In this document: positions 1 through 11,660 of the stretch, in pieces
Position numbering within the stretch: position 1 is the first letter of the stretch
How the letters are laid out: every line of letters begins with the position of its first letter
Program-made: the position numbers and the translations under genes
Notes under the pieces: generated by a model
What the model was told of the DNA's origin: nothing
Databases searched by the model: none
What the model saw: only the letters and a program-made list of their open reading frames with translations
Assembly (NCBI RefSeq): GCF_009727055.1
Contig: NC_052350.1
Coordinates: 26,662,437 to 26,726,436 of the forward strand
DNA from: Benincasa hispida
Taxonomy: Eukaryota; Streptophyta; Magnoliopsida; Cucurbitales; Cucurbitaceae
Length of the DNA stretch: 64,000 nucleotides
Reading direction: 5' to 3'

Positions 1-1534
1 TTACTTCTGAACTAGTGCTGCTTCTGTTATTAGGTAACTGGTCATCATCAACAGTCAAATCTATTGGTGTTGTTATTGCATCTGGTACTTTCAGCATAAT
101 AGGGGCTGTCGTTCTACCACTTCTCAATGTCACTGCATGACATTGTTCTTTACCTCTTAGCTCTGAAGCTCCCGAGTCTTCGTGCCGCGTACCAGGTGCT
201 TTCTTCTTTAATTCCCTCGTAAGCTGATCTATTTGATCTTCTAATTCTTTAAGAGAGTCAGCTTGCGATTGTCTCATTGCCTCACTCTTTTCAATATAGT
301 GTTTTAACGATGTCTCCAGAGACGAGGTACTGCAAGAGGTATCATATGCAAACAATTGGTCATAAGGTGGCATACCTTGAGAATTACTTGGGCTGCAATC
401 CAGATTAGTGAAGATCGGAGGGTTGCCTCGATCCCCTTGATAACTGAATTGATAGAAACTATGGCCCTTCTGATTGAGATTCTCATCCAAACCAAAAATT
501 GGGTGATCCCACAAACCAAGGTTGTGGTTGTTGCCTACTGATTCATCATAAATAGCATATACGGGTTGTTGATTCCATGGGCAGACGTCTACAGGATGTA
601 CCTCTCCCCATTGAGTGCAATCCATTGTGGTCACATGAGTCACCGCATTAACTTGCGCTGTTCCTTGAGATAGAGTTTTCTACTGATTAGCCACCGTCTA
701 GAGGAGTGAGGTCATTGTGGTCATTTGCTCGACCAATGCGCTCATTGTGTCCATTGGTATATCACCCCTTTCTACTCTTTCTTGCTCTCGACCTCTTACC
801 TCAAGCCCGTTATCAACCCACTCGTCAGAATGTCGCGAGATGCGATCCAATATGTTCTTCGCTTCCATATATGACTTATTCATTAATCCTTCTTCTTCGG
901 TGGCATTGGCAACTGCTTGCGTTGATTGGTCTAAGCCATTGTAAGAGGTTTTCATCAAAATACTATAAGGAATCCCAATATGTGGACAGTTCTTCACTAA
1001 CTACCAGAATTGCACCCAAGCGGTGCTCAAGGTTTCATAACCCTTTTGTTCGAAATTCAAAACATCCCTCCGCCTCTTTGCATTGACAGACGGAGGGAAG
1101 AATCTGTTCATGAACCTATCAACCAACTGCTCCCATCCATTAATTTCGTTTGGCTCTAATGCTTGAGCTCACCTTTTTGCTTCATCCTGTAATGTGTACG
1201 GGAATAGGTATACTTTAAGTCTTTCCTGAGTTACATCAGGCATGGAGAATGCACTGCACATGTCTACAAAATTTGTCAAATAAGCGTGTGGGTCTTCTCC
1301 CTGTAATCCTCCAAATTGTCCCACATTCTGAATCATTTACAACATAATAGGTTTTATTTCAAAGCTTGCATTCCCCTCAACCATGGGTCTTGAAATTCCA
1401 GGTGAGAAATTATAAAAATCTGGCTCAGCATATTCCCTTATAGGGATATTATAGTCAGCAGCCAGAAAAACTAGATCTTGCACTGGTAAATCTCCCATTT
1501 GGTTCCCTGCGGGTGCCATATCTTCATTAGCCAT
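1..1534 (-). pseudogene. Athila-like gag, element A (partial)
   Basis: Structural gag protein of a Ty3/Gypsy retrotransposon, which would form cytoplasmic virus-like particles. Reading leftward from the ATG at 1534 one sees the N-terminal segment with NFSPGISRPMVEGN, then the gag core (blocks ending LSTAWVQFW, NCPHIGIPYSILMKTSYNGL and EAKNILDRISRHSDEW), then a Gln/Asn-rich tail. This matches the Athila-like gag seen again in C, D and B. The reading is broken by stops, for example TAA after IML, TGA where the family has Trp, and TAG after VQFW. The C-terminus and all of pol lie beyond the left edge. The primer-binding site and LTR lie directly upstream in the same orientation, so this is the 5' end of a minus-strand element. 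Confidence 0.85.
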
Positions 1535-1726
1535 ACTTCTTCACCAATTACTCTGGCCCTGATGAACTCTTGCGCGAATAGTACACTTGATCTCTAGGTG
1601 CGCTTAGAATCACTAGATCATTCCAACACTCGCAAGTCGTCAGACTGCTCTCCGCGTTGAACAGCCAGTACAAAGAGATCTATCCTGCACATATCACAAA
1701 AATATTCAACATTAACCATTAACCAG

Positions 1727-1744
1727 TCCCCGGCAACGGCGCCA
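1727..1744 (-). other. Primer-binding site, tRNA-Asp type (element A)
   Basis: The plus strand reads tccccggcaacggcgcca, identical to the 3' end of plant tRNA-Asp including CCA as I remember it. The minus strand is therefore a perfect 18-nt primer-binding site for minus-strand DNA synthesis. It lies 6 bases from the LTR start at 1751 and upstream of the gag ATG at 1534, which fixes the orientation of element A. It is not a tRNA gene, because no cloverleaf precedes it. Confidence 0.92.
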
Positions 1745-1750
1745 TAAACT

Positions 1751-3551
1751 TGTTGTGTAAATGCACGCAGAGATGTGTGATGTTCTATGCTCGAAATAAT
1801 GCGATACTACTTCTAGATATGCGTTAATTATGGATGTTCACATAGTATGCCATACATTGTCACAAGTTTCCTTATGATGGAACTAAGTGTAATTCCACCG
1901 CAAGTTTCTCGATGTGATTCGAGGTCGAACACAGACTGCTTTAGTTTATTGTGGTATATTCATGATATATGCGACCAGGTTTTCAATCTTTAAAAATGGG
2001 TTTGTACAAGTATATAAATTCCGATAAAATAAAGTAAAGCAGTAAAAATGCGATAATAAAATAAAAATATAGTAAACCTAAGCTAGATGATACAAGATAC
2101 AGGCTTCATGTTACAAGATGTTAGGGTCAAGGTTGGCTATGAAGGTTATGCAAAGAACGTGGAATACGACGGTAAGTCTTATGAACAAAATAGAAAGAGA
2201 AAGATAAATAACATAAACAGCGCAAGTTCTCAATTGCGTTGAAGCTATAAATACTGTTCCGCTCTTCTCTTGGCATACACCTTTCAGTGATCGACTGTGC
2301 TTCCATATGTCTGTGGTGAAATAGAGACTAACGTAATGAATGCAAGGTTGCTTCCATGTCTGGAAGTACTACTCGCTTTAGTTAAAGCATTCTTCTAACC
2401 TTCTCTCGATAGATCAGAATGGCATCTTCACTTCTGCTTTCACAGGTGAAGATGTCGTCTTGCATGCCTTAGCTAAATGCATTTTATATCTTTAACATAG
2501 ATTAAGTACTTGGTTAATTCATATTGCTTATCAGGGAATTAAGAAGACATCATGAAGAAAGTGATTAACGGGTGAACGGAAATAGACAGAGAATGGAATA
2601 TGAAAGTTATCGAAATATTTAATATGTCTATTAAGTGTTTGATACATGGTGTGTGAATGAAGAGATAAAGAGAAAGTGAAATACAACAATGAAAGAGATA
2701 GAATAGATATAAACAAGTGCCAATGTCTTGGCACCGATTCGATGGTGGTCTGCTTGCCGAATAGGATGGATCTAGTGGTAGGAAGAGCTTCTCTCTCAAG
2801 CTTGCTCCACCGGTAGCAGAGATCTATGCACAGAGCTTCCGATCGGGTGTTTGGCAGATTAGATATGAGATTCACCTCTCGGCCTTATCTCGTATTCTTC
2901 CCGAATTTCTTCACTTAAGCACTCAACTCAACCTTTTCTCTCAACAATTTTGCAGCAATTAGCCCCGTATCAAGTAGCATAAGTTTTCTCTGAAATCTAT
3001 GGGTATTTATAGGTGTAGGCCTTTGACTCCGGCCTTGTGGTCCCCACTGATTGTTATGGTAATTCCGAAGATGGAGGAATAATTATTCCTTCTGTTATGC
3101 AATCAGATTGTCAATTCTGCACAACCTTTAGTTGTACACATGTCTCAATCCTCCGCTTTTGCGTTGCTCAGCTGCATCTTTCGATCGTGAATTTGCATGC
3201 GGTGTTGTTTTTATTACCGCATGCGGTTGAAATACAGCTCTGGATCGACTGTCGTATTGCACCACCATTGCGGTAATCGTCTCTTCATTGTTGATTGACG
3301 GGCACAATGTGATAGAGATGCATTGATCGGTTTTTCATGAGCCTTGAGCATAAGCGGTGACTTGGTTTCCCGCAAAAACGAGTAAAATTCGGCTTTTCTT
3401 CCATTTTTATGGTGCTAGTGGGTGTAATTGCGATCATTTATAATTACTGTAATTCTAGGCTAATTTTTATACAATCGGCGCATATTCATTAACTTTTGGC
3501 CGCAATATCTAGATAAGGTGGCATAAATAACTTGTATTCTACAAGTTATTA
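1751..3551 (-). mobile_element. 5' LTR of element A
   Basis: The left end is TGTTGTGTAAAT next to the PBS. The right end is the family inverted repeat taacttgta-ttc-tacaagtta followed by tta, where sister LTRs end tca. The sequence matches the LTR of element B (58256-60032) almost throughout, including the TATA-like site at 3002-3011 on the minus strand. The right flank (3552 on) is in the middle of a plus-strand gag, so the element inserted into chromovirus G. The target-site duplicate would be GATAC at 3552-3556, with its partner outside the window. Confidence 0.88.
3002..3011 (-). promoter_or_regulatory. TATA box of LTR A
   Basis: The minus strand reads TATAAATACC. The same motif recurs at the same place in related LTRs: 59486-59495 in B, 38031-38038 and 46512-46519 in C, 34056-34063 in D. 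Conserved position in the LTR and correct orientation support a core promoter; activity is not shown. Confidence 0.55.
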
Positions 3552-4083
3552 GATACTAAAAGTGGTGTATCTGGGACAGGGTGTATTGGTGAGTCTGTAG
3601 CCAGTGAAATTAGGAAACCCCCATGTACGAATTATGGTAAGCATTATTTAGAAATATGTTACAGTAGAAAGAACGTCTGTTTTTAGTGTGGAGAGACATC
3701 TCATTTCAAGAAGGATTGTCCCCAACTAGTTTGAGAAGCTCGGGTAGAACATGAACTGATTTCTTAGACTATTGAGCAATTAAAACAAACTTGTGTTAGA
3801 GGAAAGGGTTCTAGTGGAGCCAAAGTAGAAAGGAATAGTAAGACAACCACAAACATCAGGGTAGAATGTATGCAGTGACCCGTCAGGAGGTTGAGGAGTC
3901 ACCAGATAATGTAAAAGGTAAAGTAACTCTGAGTAATTAGTTTGTTTTTATGTTGTTAAGCCCTGATGCTATTCGTTGTTTCTTTCGAGCATGCTCACTT
4001 TATATATGATAGAATGTTAGAAAGTATGTGAAGTGAATGTTCAAAAGTATGTGAAGTGAATGTTAGAAATTATGTGAAGTGAA
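3552..4083 (+). pseudogene. Chromovirus gag zinc knuckle and protease remnant, element G
   Basis: A plus-strand fragment of a Tekay/Del-like polyprotein. It begins just upstream of a CCHC zinc knuckle (C-x2-C then GxxxHFKKDC; one stop lies just before the second CxxC). A Ser/Thr-rich stretch follows, then VTRQEVEESPDNV and the protease start, where the catalytic DPGATHSF-type motif has decayed to SPDAIRCFF. The homologous region in element E is 35490-35850. The left part is cut by insertion of element A. RT, RNase H and integrase are absent: the sequence passes from protease into the 3' tail at about 4084-4100. Several TAG and TGA stops interrupt it. Confidence 0.8.
4015..4083 (+). repeat. 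Three tandem 23-bp repeats
   Basis: Three adjacent 23-base units start at 4015, 4038 and 4061, each containing atgtgaagtgaa with one or two differences. They fall in the protease remnant of G, where the parent sequence should be single copy, so this is a local slippage or duplication product at the edge of the internal deletion. Confidence 0.85.
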
Positions 4084-4320
4084 ATATTTTATTCTGCAAC
4101 TGTTGAGGACGTAATAATAGTATGAAAACATCATAGCAACTACGAGGTAGTGTTGAAGAATAGTATTTAAAAGACCTGGAGAGGAAAAAGATATTAGTGC
4201 AGTTAAAAGGGAATATCTTTAATAAAAGGATCATGTGGTTGAGGAGTAGATATCCTTAGTTATTCAGTTAATAGACTTGAAGAAAATTTTGAGGACAAAA
4301 TTTCATAAGGGGGAAGTAAT
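4084..4320 (+). other. 3' tail and polypurine tract of element G
   Basis: Decayed end of the polyprotein. The final part matches the last about 100 bases before the 3' LTR of E (agacttgaagaaaattttga against gatatgaagcaaattttga). The sequence aagggggaagtaat at 4307-4320 abuts the LTR and is the polypurine tract that primes plus-strand synthesis. Confidence 0.8.
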
Positions 4321-5702
4321 TGTAAACCCGAACCCTAGTTTCCCTACTTAAGTGTGATAATTAGTATGTAAAGTAAGATTAAGTGTAAGTTAATATTATG
4401 TATGTAGCAAAGAAGCTTGAGAATGAGTGGAAAAAAGGAAAATGTTCTTAAGTGTTGAGATTGTAGCTTTCGGGTAGCAAGGTATGTAAACATGTAGAAA
4501 GGAAAATTTGGCTAAGTATAGAAGTATAATCCATGCGTTGAAGGTTATTGCCAAGAGTAGGCCACAACGAAATGCCTTCATTGATTAAAGTTGAGCACAA
4601 GTTGGGCATGGAGGCAAGGAGATGCGCGGCTAAGTGTGGCCAAAGGGAAGGCTATGCGTTGAATATGGGCTATGTGCTAGCAAAGTATCGTGTTGAGGTA
4701 GTTGGGTATAGACGCACGTGCATAGGCAATGATACTTTAAGGGATGCGGCTTGTGCATGCATTGGTGTTTATTGGGCAGACAAGGATGAATGTGAAGTAG
4801 GGCAATGCGCTGATCTTGAGACTAGGCATTGGAAGTAAAAATGGCACTGAGGCGTGCGCTAGTTGAGTGGTGTATGCACCCAAGTAAACTTGTGCTTTGG
4901 TAAGATTTGAGGGGCGATGCATTGGTGATTGGAGGAAGCTTTCAGCTTAATCATCGATTTTGGTGGCCAAGGTCTAATTTTACCTGGTGGGATAGGTGGC
5001 AGCTTAAGCTTGATTATGGCCATGCAAGTTCAAGTATAAAAGGATAGGCTCACTTCAAGAACTTGGTTTGGTCATTTTACTCATGCTAAAGGAGTGATTC
5101 TAAGGGCATTCAAACAATTGGTGAGTGTAGTTAATATCCTTGGGCTGTTGAAAGGAAATCCTTAAGAATTCAAGTTGATTTCAAAGTTTTTCTCAAAAAG
5201 GTCAAGCTCATGGGTGAATGTGAGCCAAAGGTGAAAAATGGAGCTTTCCAGACAGACTAAAAGGAATTTGAAACTAAAAATTTAAGATAAGCAAGTTAAG
5301 ACATTTCTACACACGTTTGGAAAATTTCCCGAAATAATGTCTAGAAAAATAAGTAAATTGAGCTTGAATTTTAATATAGATTTATGCATTGAACAAGCAG
5401 GCAACTGCTTAGGACGAGCAAGAAAGCAACTTAAAAGGCCAGGTAGAGGAATTGTGTGAGTGTGCACGCGAGGTTGTGAGCGCAGGGCTGCACTAAAGGC
5501 TACGAAGCACTGGCATACGCGTGCGAAGGAAGATTAGGTTGTGAGTGCAAGGTTGAGGAACATCACTACGGTAAGAGATATGTGATGGGCATGGGCGAGG
5601 CGTGAGCACATAGGCATGCGTTGACGCATGGTGTGAGCTAAGGTCGAACATGGGCATCTACAATAATTGCGTTAAATAAGTGTGATCTATGCGGTGAAGC
5701 TA

Positions 5703-5738
<36 letters not shown>

Positions 5739-5880
5739 TTTGTGAGTGTGCTTTGAAACATGCAATGAACTAAATTCTAGGTTATCGGAAATGTTCTAAG
5801 AGCTTCGAATGGGAGAATGAAGAAAGCATCAGACTAGACATGGAGAAAATATATGGAGAAGATAGGGTTTGGGAGAAGAT
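4321..5880 (+). mobile_element. 3' LTR of element G, truncated
   Basis: Starts TGTAAACCCGAACCCTAG directly after the polypurine tract. It shares its first about 100 bases with the LTRs of E (20749, 49577) and F (50552), and has the LTR promoter TATAAAAGG at 5035-5043. The GTGTGACA-type end and iMet PBS seen in E at 22974-22996 are missing, so the right part is lost. The right limit (about 5850-5930) is approximate because the sequence becomes unrecognisable before the next LTR. Confidence 0.75.
5703..5738. repeat. (ATT)12 microsatellite
   Basis: Twelve perfect ATT units inside the LTR of G, at a place where the LTR of E has no such run. Confidence 0.95.
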
Positions 5881-5934
5881 CATTATCTCATCACCAAAGT
5901 TTGTCGAATGAATCTATCTCAGCTCGTTACTCCT

Positions 5935-6988
5935 AGTTTTCGCACACCTCCCACTATCCACACTTGTCATATCTCTATGATTCGTAAATGAGTGTACATA
6001 AGAGCGCAAGGTTGTTTCTATCTCTAGAAATACTTCTTGCTTCGCTCAACAAGTTCCACAACTACTTCTCTCTCGAGAAGTTAGTTATAGCTACTTGTCT
6101 CTATTATTGATCATATGCAAACATTTAAATAACTAGACATTAACTGAACAGGATAACTTCCTTAAACTCTTCTTAGTTCACAGTAATGACCTTTCCCTGT
6201 ACCCTGTTAAGTTTAATGACATGGCAAAAAATAAAAGTGAAAGAACAGATGGAGAAGGGGATGAAAAAGGACATGATGATATTAAGAAAACAATATAGTT
6301 GATGAATACAGAATGAATAATGTCTCAAACAAACATGTATTAAAACAATAATAGTAGTATAGAAGTGAGATGAGTAGTCAGTTGATAGCAATTTCATGCG
6401 CTCAACAGATGGTTGCTAAGACTGTTGGTGTTGTAATGATTGAACGAAGAGAAAAAGCCCTCTTAGGCTATTGCTCCAGTGATACTCCGATGTTGGATTG
6501 GGTGGAAACTGAAGATGGATTGTTCTATCAAAACTCTCAAGATTTTAGGATCATGGAAAGTTTGTTCTTTCTTCTTGGTGTCAAGGTTCTATTTATAGAG
6601 TCGTGCACTATTCTTTTCAGGGATTCCCGCTCTGATCGGCCATCATCATCTAACACTGTAGGTAAGAATGTCAGCACTGCAAACTTGTTCGACGTTCTAG
6701 AAGTTTGACAGAAAATCCGTTGGTATAGTTTTAGAGATCCTGAGGCATGCGACTGTTTGCTTGTTCTATGAAAGATTAACGCATGCCGACTCCTTGCGGT
6801 CATATGCATAATAAAAAAATTTCGTGCAATATTCTCATGATATGTAGTCATCAGTTACTTTTTAAGTACTTTGGCACAAACTTGATGTTTAGCATGAATT
6901 CCAAGCATGATTGACACATAATCTTCTTTCCTACCTTCATTATTCTAAATGAAAAGGCTACAATAACTTGTATTTCTACAAGTTATCA
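5935..6988 (-). mobile_element. Truncated Athila-like LTR (no internal region)
   Basis: The right end is the inverted repeat ataacttgta-tttc-tacaagttat followed by ca, as in LTRs A, B and C. From about 5941 the sequence aligns with the middle of the C LTR (cgcacacctc, then gcgcaaggttg and ctctctcgagaag), so roughly the first third is missing. A TATA-like tatttata lies near 6590. CTCCT occurs at 5930-5934 and 6989-6993 and could be a target-site duplication, but the left LTR terminus is absent, so this may be chance. Confidence 0.7.
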
Positions 6989-6993
6989 CTCCT

Positions 6994-8070
6994 CTATTGG
7001 TATTGTGCCAAGCATGGTAAAAGAAATGTGCACTAGTGGTCTATGGGTTGGAAGATTGGGACTTCTCATAGATGCGACAGTCGCTAAGGTGCAAGAAGCA
7101 GTTGAAGCATGGAAATTTGTCAGAAGAATGAGGAGTTTGCAACATTGCGAAGGAACTACAAGTCTGTACGACAACTGGAGGGCAGCTAGGAGTGGGACTG
7201 AAATTGTTATTATACCACAGTCATTGGATCCAGTAGAATTTTTATGATAGGTCGTAGTGATCGAGAAAAGGATTTGGAGCGGTTAAAGGAGCTGAATCAG
7301 GTCTTAGCAACAGAAAATGAAGGTTTGAGAGAAGAGGTTAAAAGATGGGTCCAACAAGCTACTAGTGCCCAAAGGCAATTGGAGGTGGCACAATGATGTC
7401 TCCAAATGCAATCATAGTTAGAAAAGGAAACAAATTCTTTGAAAGTAGAAGCGATTCAAATGAAAAAGAAGAATAAGAGATTACTAAGGGATATCGCTTC
7501 CTTGCACAATGAGGTAGAAACACAAAAGAAGTACATCAAAGAATTAAAACAAGAGTTAGAGAAGATGAATAAGGTTGTTGTGAAGTTCCAGAGCGCCTTA
7601 GATGAGCAGGCTACATCATCCCAAAGAATCGTTGTAGAGATTGAGGATCTACAGAATTCAGCCAAAGTACAAATCCTAACTCACCAAGATAGAATGTAAA
7701 AACGTGCTTCTTTAGGAAGTCGTTACAAGCTTTGAACACCAATTGTTGAAATGTCGCAATGCGCGAGAGGTGGTAACTGATGACTATATTCAGTTAAAGA
7801 AAAAGTATCAGGAAATGTCAGCAGGCTTTGTGATATGGAAGGATGAGTATAGTATATTGAGACGCAGTTATGACAATGTCAGAGGGTAGATAGAGCAAAG
7901 AGCTGAGAACTTAATACAAATGGCAGATCGGTTCTTAGCACAGGCTATGACCCTCAGACAAGGCATTGTACCCACTTGGCCCAAAACAAAGAGTTGTCTC
8001 GTTTTCTAAGGATCATAGGGCAATATCATGGATGCTTTGGGTGCTACCACTAGAGTTTAGTATCATTAGT
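6994..8070 (+). pseudogene. N-terminal coiled-coil region of Tat-like element H
   Basis: Beginning of the recognisable Tat-like element. An open stretch at 7005-7247 (with AVEAWKFVRRM and TTSLYDNWRAAR) looks like the C-terminal end of the plant-mobile-domain-like segment that precedes gag in some plant Ty3/Gypsy elements. From about 7250 a heptad-rich coiled coil follows (EKDLERLKELNQ, KKKNKRLLRDIASLHNEVE, KELKQELEKMNK) to about 7950, broken by TGA and TAG stops. An intron-like AT-rich stretch (8071-8250) separates it from gag. The function of this N-terminal part is unknown to me. No 5' LTR or PBS of H is visible, so the element is 5'-truncated here. Confidence 0.65.
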
Positions 8071-8250
8071 TTTTGGCACGTATTTTGCATCATACCTTTG
8101 TAGGACTTTTGCATTGAAGTTAGAGTCAATCCTTGATGTCTGTCATTTTATGTTAAATCTTTTTTTCTCTGAAAGTACTTCCTCTTTTTCTTCTTTACTG
8201 TCTTTGACTAATTAAATCATTATTTATTTCTCTTATAAATATGAAAAGGT

Positions 8251-10380
8251 TCAAAGTTTACAAAAATAGCTCGAGGTTCACCTCCTGATCATCCTTATTG
8301 GACAAGAAGAAAGGCGAGAATAATGGATGATCAAGTTAATGAACAGGCCTAAGTAGTGCGTCAAGAGAGTTGAAGGAACAATTGACAAAGATCTGAGAAT
8401 TACTCACTGTTGGAAAAGGAAAAAATGTTGTTGGAAGTTCATCATAGGTTAAATTTGGTATGAATCAGACGTTAGAAGAAATGCATGCTTACCCCTCTCG
8501 ATTTACTTCCTAAATGATGTCAAGCCTGCACCTGGTGGGAATGTCATATCCTACATTGTCTCCCGCACAAGATTCTAATAAGACCTCACAGCAAGCAGTC
8601 CGCAAGAATGATCCTATATCAACTCTAGTTATGGAGGGTGGTAGGAAAGTTCCAGAAGATCAGGGTAGCAAAAGAAGACTAGAGTTTTTGGAGGAAAGAT
8701 TATGAGCAATTAAGGGTGCAGATATATACGGGGATGTTGATGCAACACAATTATGTTTAATCTCATATGTAGTGATCCCACCTAATTTTAAGACTCCGAA
8801 TTTTAAAAAGTATAATGGAACCACGTGTCCAAGAAGTCACCTAGTTATGTACTGCCGAAAAATGTCGGCTTACGCTCATAATGATAAATTGTTGATTTAT
8901 TGCTTCCAAGATAGCTTAATCAACCTGGCCTCTTGCTGGTATATGCACTTGGATGGTTCACAAGTGCATAAATGGAAGGATCTCATTGATTCATTCTTGA
9001 AGTAGTATAAATATAATATTGATATGGCACCAGACCACTTAGAACTCTAGCGAATGGAGAAGAAGAATGTTGAAACATTAAAAGAGTATGCACCGTGATG
9101 GACAAAGATAACCGCACAAGTGCAACCCCCTTGATCGACAGAGAATTGATAGCTATGTTCATAAATACCCTTCGAGCCCCATACTATGATAGGATGAATG
9201 GGAATGCCTCGACCAACTTCTCAGATATCATAGCAATTGGAGAAAGGATTGAGTTTGGGGTTAAGAACGAAAACATTACTGATTTTGCTTCAGAATCAAG
9301 AAAAACGATGACTCCAAAGAAGAAGGAAGGAGAGGTGCACGAGTTGAGCTCGACCCAAAGAACAACAACATATATATCCTTACCAATTGTTGGACAAACA
9401 AATTATTCTTCTAACCATTAGAATGGAGGACAAAATCAATTTATCAATCAAATCAGAGACATGCAAGGAATAATTGAAAGCAAACCCGCTTTGTTCCTAT
9501 ACCCATGTCATATATAGAACATTTCCCATGATTATTAAAGAATCATCAAGTAGCCATTACACCTCAAGAGCCTCTACAACCATCGTATCCTAAGTGGTAC
9601 GACCCAAGTGCAAGGTATGAATATCGTGCTGGGACAGTGGGGCACTCTGCTGAGAATTGTTATCCTTTGAAAGCTAAAGTACAAAGTCTAGTTAAGGTCG
9701 AATGGTTGAAATTCAAGAAGATTGGTGAAGAACTAGATGTCAACCAAAACTCATTTCCAAACCATGAAAATCCTATCGTAAATGTTGTTGATACACCCTC
9801 GGAATGTTGCAAGGATAATGTTCATGATTTTACCACACCGATGGAGACTCTTTTCCTAATTCTTCATAAAGTTGGATATATATCATCGAGAGTTGACAGT
9901 AATGACGTAGGTAGAATGAGATGCGTTGGTAAAAAGCGATGTTCGTTTCACCCTGGAATAAATGGACATTCCATAGAGAATTATGTCGAATTCAAAAGAG
10001 AAGTACAGAAATTGATGGATGCAAAAATTTTGATAGTAAGTCAAGCAGACATGTAGGAAGTTAAGGTTGATATGATTTTCGGCACTTCATCTTCGAAAGA
10101 AGCTACAAAAGGAGCACTATCTATGCGAGAACCATTCATTCATTAGGAAGAGAAGTCGAGTATCACTCCCTGTATCCAGATGCTAGAGGCAATGATTGTT
10201 GAAGTACCAAGTCCTTTTGCTTACAAGGACAGTCAAGTTGTACCGTGGAGGTATGAATGCCAATTACAAATTGTATTAATTCTACAGCAGCTGGAGGAAT
10301 GACTTGTAGTGGGAGATGTTATACACCAAATAGTCTGAAAAATAGTTCAAAAGAAGATAAGGCTCATTAGTGAAAGGGTA
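8251..10380 (+). pseudogene. Tat-like gag, element H
   Basis: Gag of a Tat-lineage Ty3/Gypsy element. In order: a Lys/Glu-rich leader (8300-8700); the block DATQLCLISYVVIPP with FKKYNGTTCPRSHLVMYCRKM; the gag core with DSLINLASCWYMHLDGSQ, YKYNIDMAPDHLEL and RELIAMFINTLRAPYYDRM; then two His/Cys-containing C-terminal blocks, GHSAENCYPLKAKVQSL and GINGHSIENYVEFKREVQ (the second Cys lost). The reading crosses several frames and stops, among them TAG at FLK*YKYN and DM*EV and TGA at YAP*W. The order and spacing match the family gag I know, so this is a degenerate copy, not a host gene. Confidence 0.85.
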
Positions 10381-10385
10381 ATGCT

Positions 10386-11660
10386 ATGGAGATGATGAAT
10401 GAGGATGATCTAAATGATTTGAGCAAAATTTTTGTAGAAAAAGCCACACTAGCAGGAAAGAAGACGGATCTCAAGCCTGTCTCCAAAGAAGAAGCGTTTG
10501 AGTTTCTGAAGTTGATTAAACAAAGAGATTACAAAGTAATAGAGCGGTTACATCGTACTCCAGCTTGTATATCAATTTTTTCATTATTCATGCACTTTGA
10601 ACTTCACCGTAAGGTTCTGCTTGATATCTTGAATCAAACATATGATGACATTTCAGTGAATGCACTTAGTGAAATTGTGGAGAATATAACTGCTATAAGT
10701 TGTATCTCCTTTACAGATAAAGATATCCTCCCAAAAGGTACAGGGCACACAAAGGCTTTACACATATAGGTGAAATGTAAGGATCAGCATGTAGCCAGGG
10801 TCCTTGTTGATAATAGATCATCCCTGAACATAATGTCGAGATCCACTTTGATGAAACTCTCCGTAGTCCTCTATTGAGGCTAAGTTCCATGGTGGTTAGA
10901 GCCTTTGACGGGGCTCATAGGGAGGTGATTGGTGATATTGAAATCCCAATAAAAATAGGACCTAGCACCTTCAACGTGTCGTTTCAAGTTATGGATGTTA
11001 ACTCTTCTTATAGTTGTTTGATCGGATGACTATGGATCCATTCGGTAGGGGCAGTCCCGTCTTCACTTCATCAAAGGGTGAAGTTCAGTGTAGAGGGTGG
11101 TCAGGTCATTGTTTATGGAGAGGAAGACATGTTTGTCACAAAGACTTCAACACTTTCTTATGTCAAAGCAGTAGAATAAGCTTTTGAATGCTCGTACATA
11201 TCATTTAAAGTTGCAAATGCTACTATCTTTCTGATAGAAGGTTTGGATATTGGTCATTATATGTCTCGAACATCCATAATGGTTGCGAAGAAAATGATAA
11301 GAAGTGGATTTCGAATACATAGAGGTTTGGGAAAGCATAATCAAGAAAACCCAGAAATGATCTCTCTTCCTAAGGCTAAGGAGAGATTGGATTGGGGTAT
11401 AAGCAAATAGCTTCTGAATAGGAGAAGGTTCGAGCAGAGAAGAAGGAAAAGAAAAGTGCACGTCTCGAAGGACATGAGGTTGAACCAGGTAGAATGCATA
11501 TACCTAAGCTGTCTAAAACTTTCAAGCCAAGGGAATTAGTCTTGGGCAATAAGTAGTGAAGGGAATGCACCAAGGGATTTGAGGCCTCGGTTGTTGTTAT
11601 CTCTGAAAACAATCATTCATCTTATCAATTGGTTTATCCTTGTCTACTAGAATTTGAGTT
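10386..11660 (+). pseudogene. Tat-like aspartic protease and G-patch-like linker, element H
   Basis: The open block 10386-10769 is the spacer before protease (SKEEAFEFLKLIKQRDYKVI, HRKVLLDILNQ). The protease follows: VARVLVDNRSSLNIM carries the catalytic Asp codon at 10809-10811, but the following Gly of the D-N-G-S-S motif is Arg (10815-10817). The flap-side SYSCLIG, then a stop, then LWIHSVGAVPSSLHQ corresponds to the family LLGRPWIH region. The G-patch-like segment RIHRGLGKHNQENPEMISLP lies at about 11300-11370. Several frameshifts and stops make the enzyme non-functional. Confidence 0.82.

Noticed and set aside
1727..1744. Possible tRNA-Asp gene 3' end (also at 45141 and 63748)
   Set aside because: Only the last 18 bases match, at the expected PBS position next to LTRs. 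No D, anticodon or T arms precede them.
4015..4083. CRISPR-like repeat array
   Set aside because: Three head-to-tail 23-bp units without spacers, in a eukaryotic retroelement.
7439..7699. Host coiled-coil (kinesin- or myosin-like) gene
   Set aside because: The coiled coil is in line with Tat-like gag and pol and matches the N-terminal region of that element type; frames on either side carry stops.
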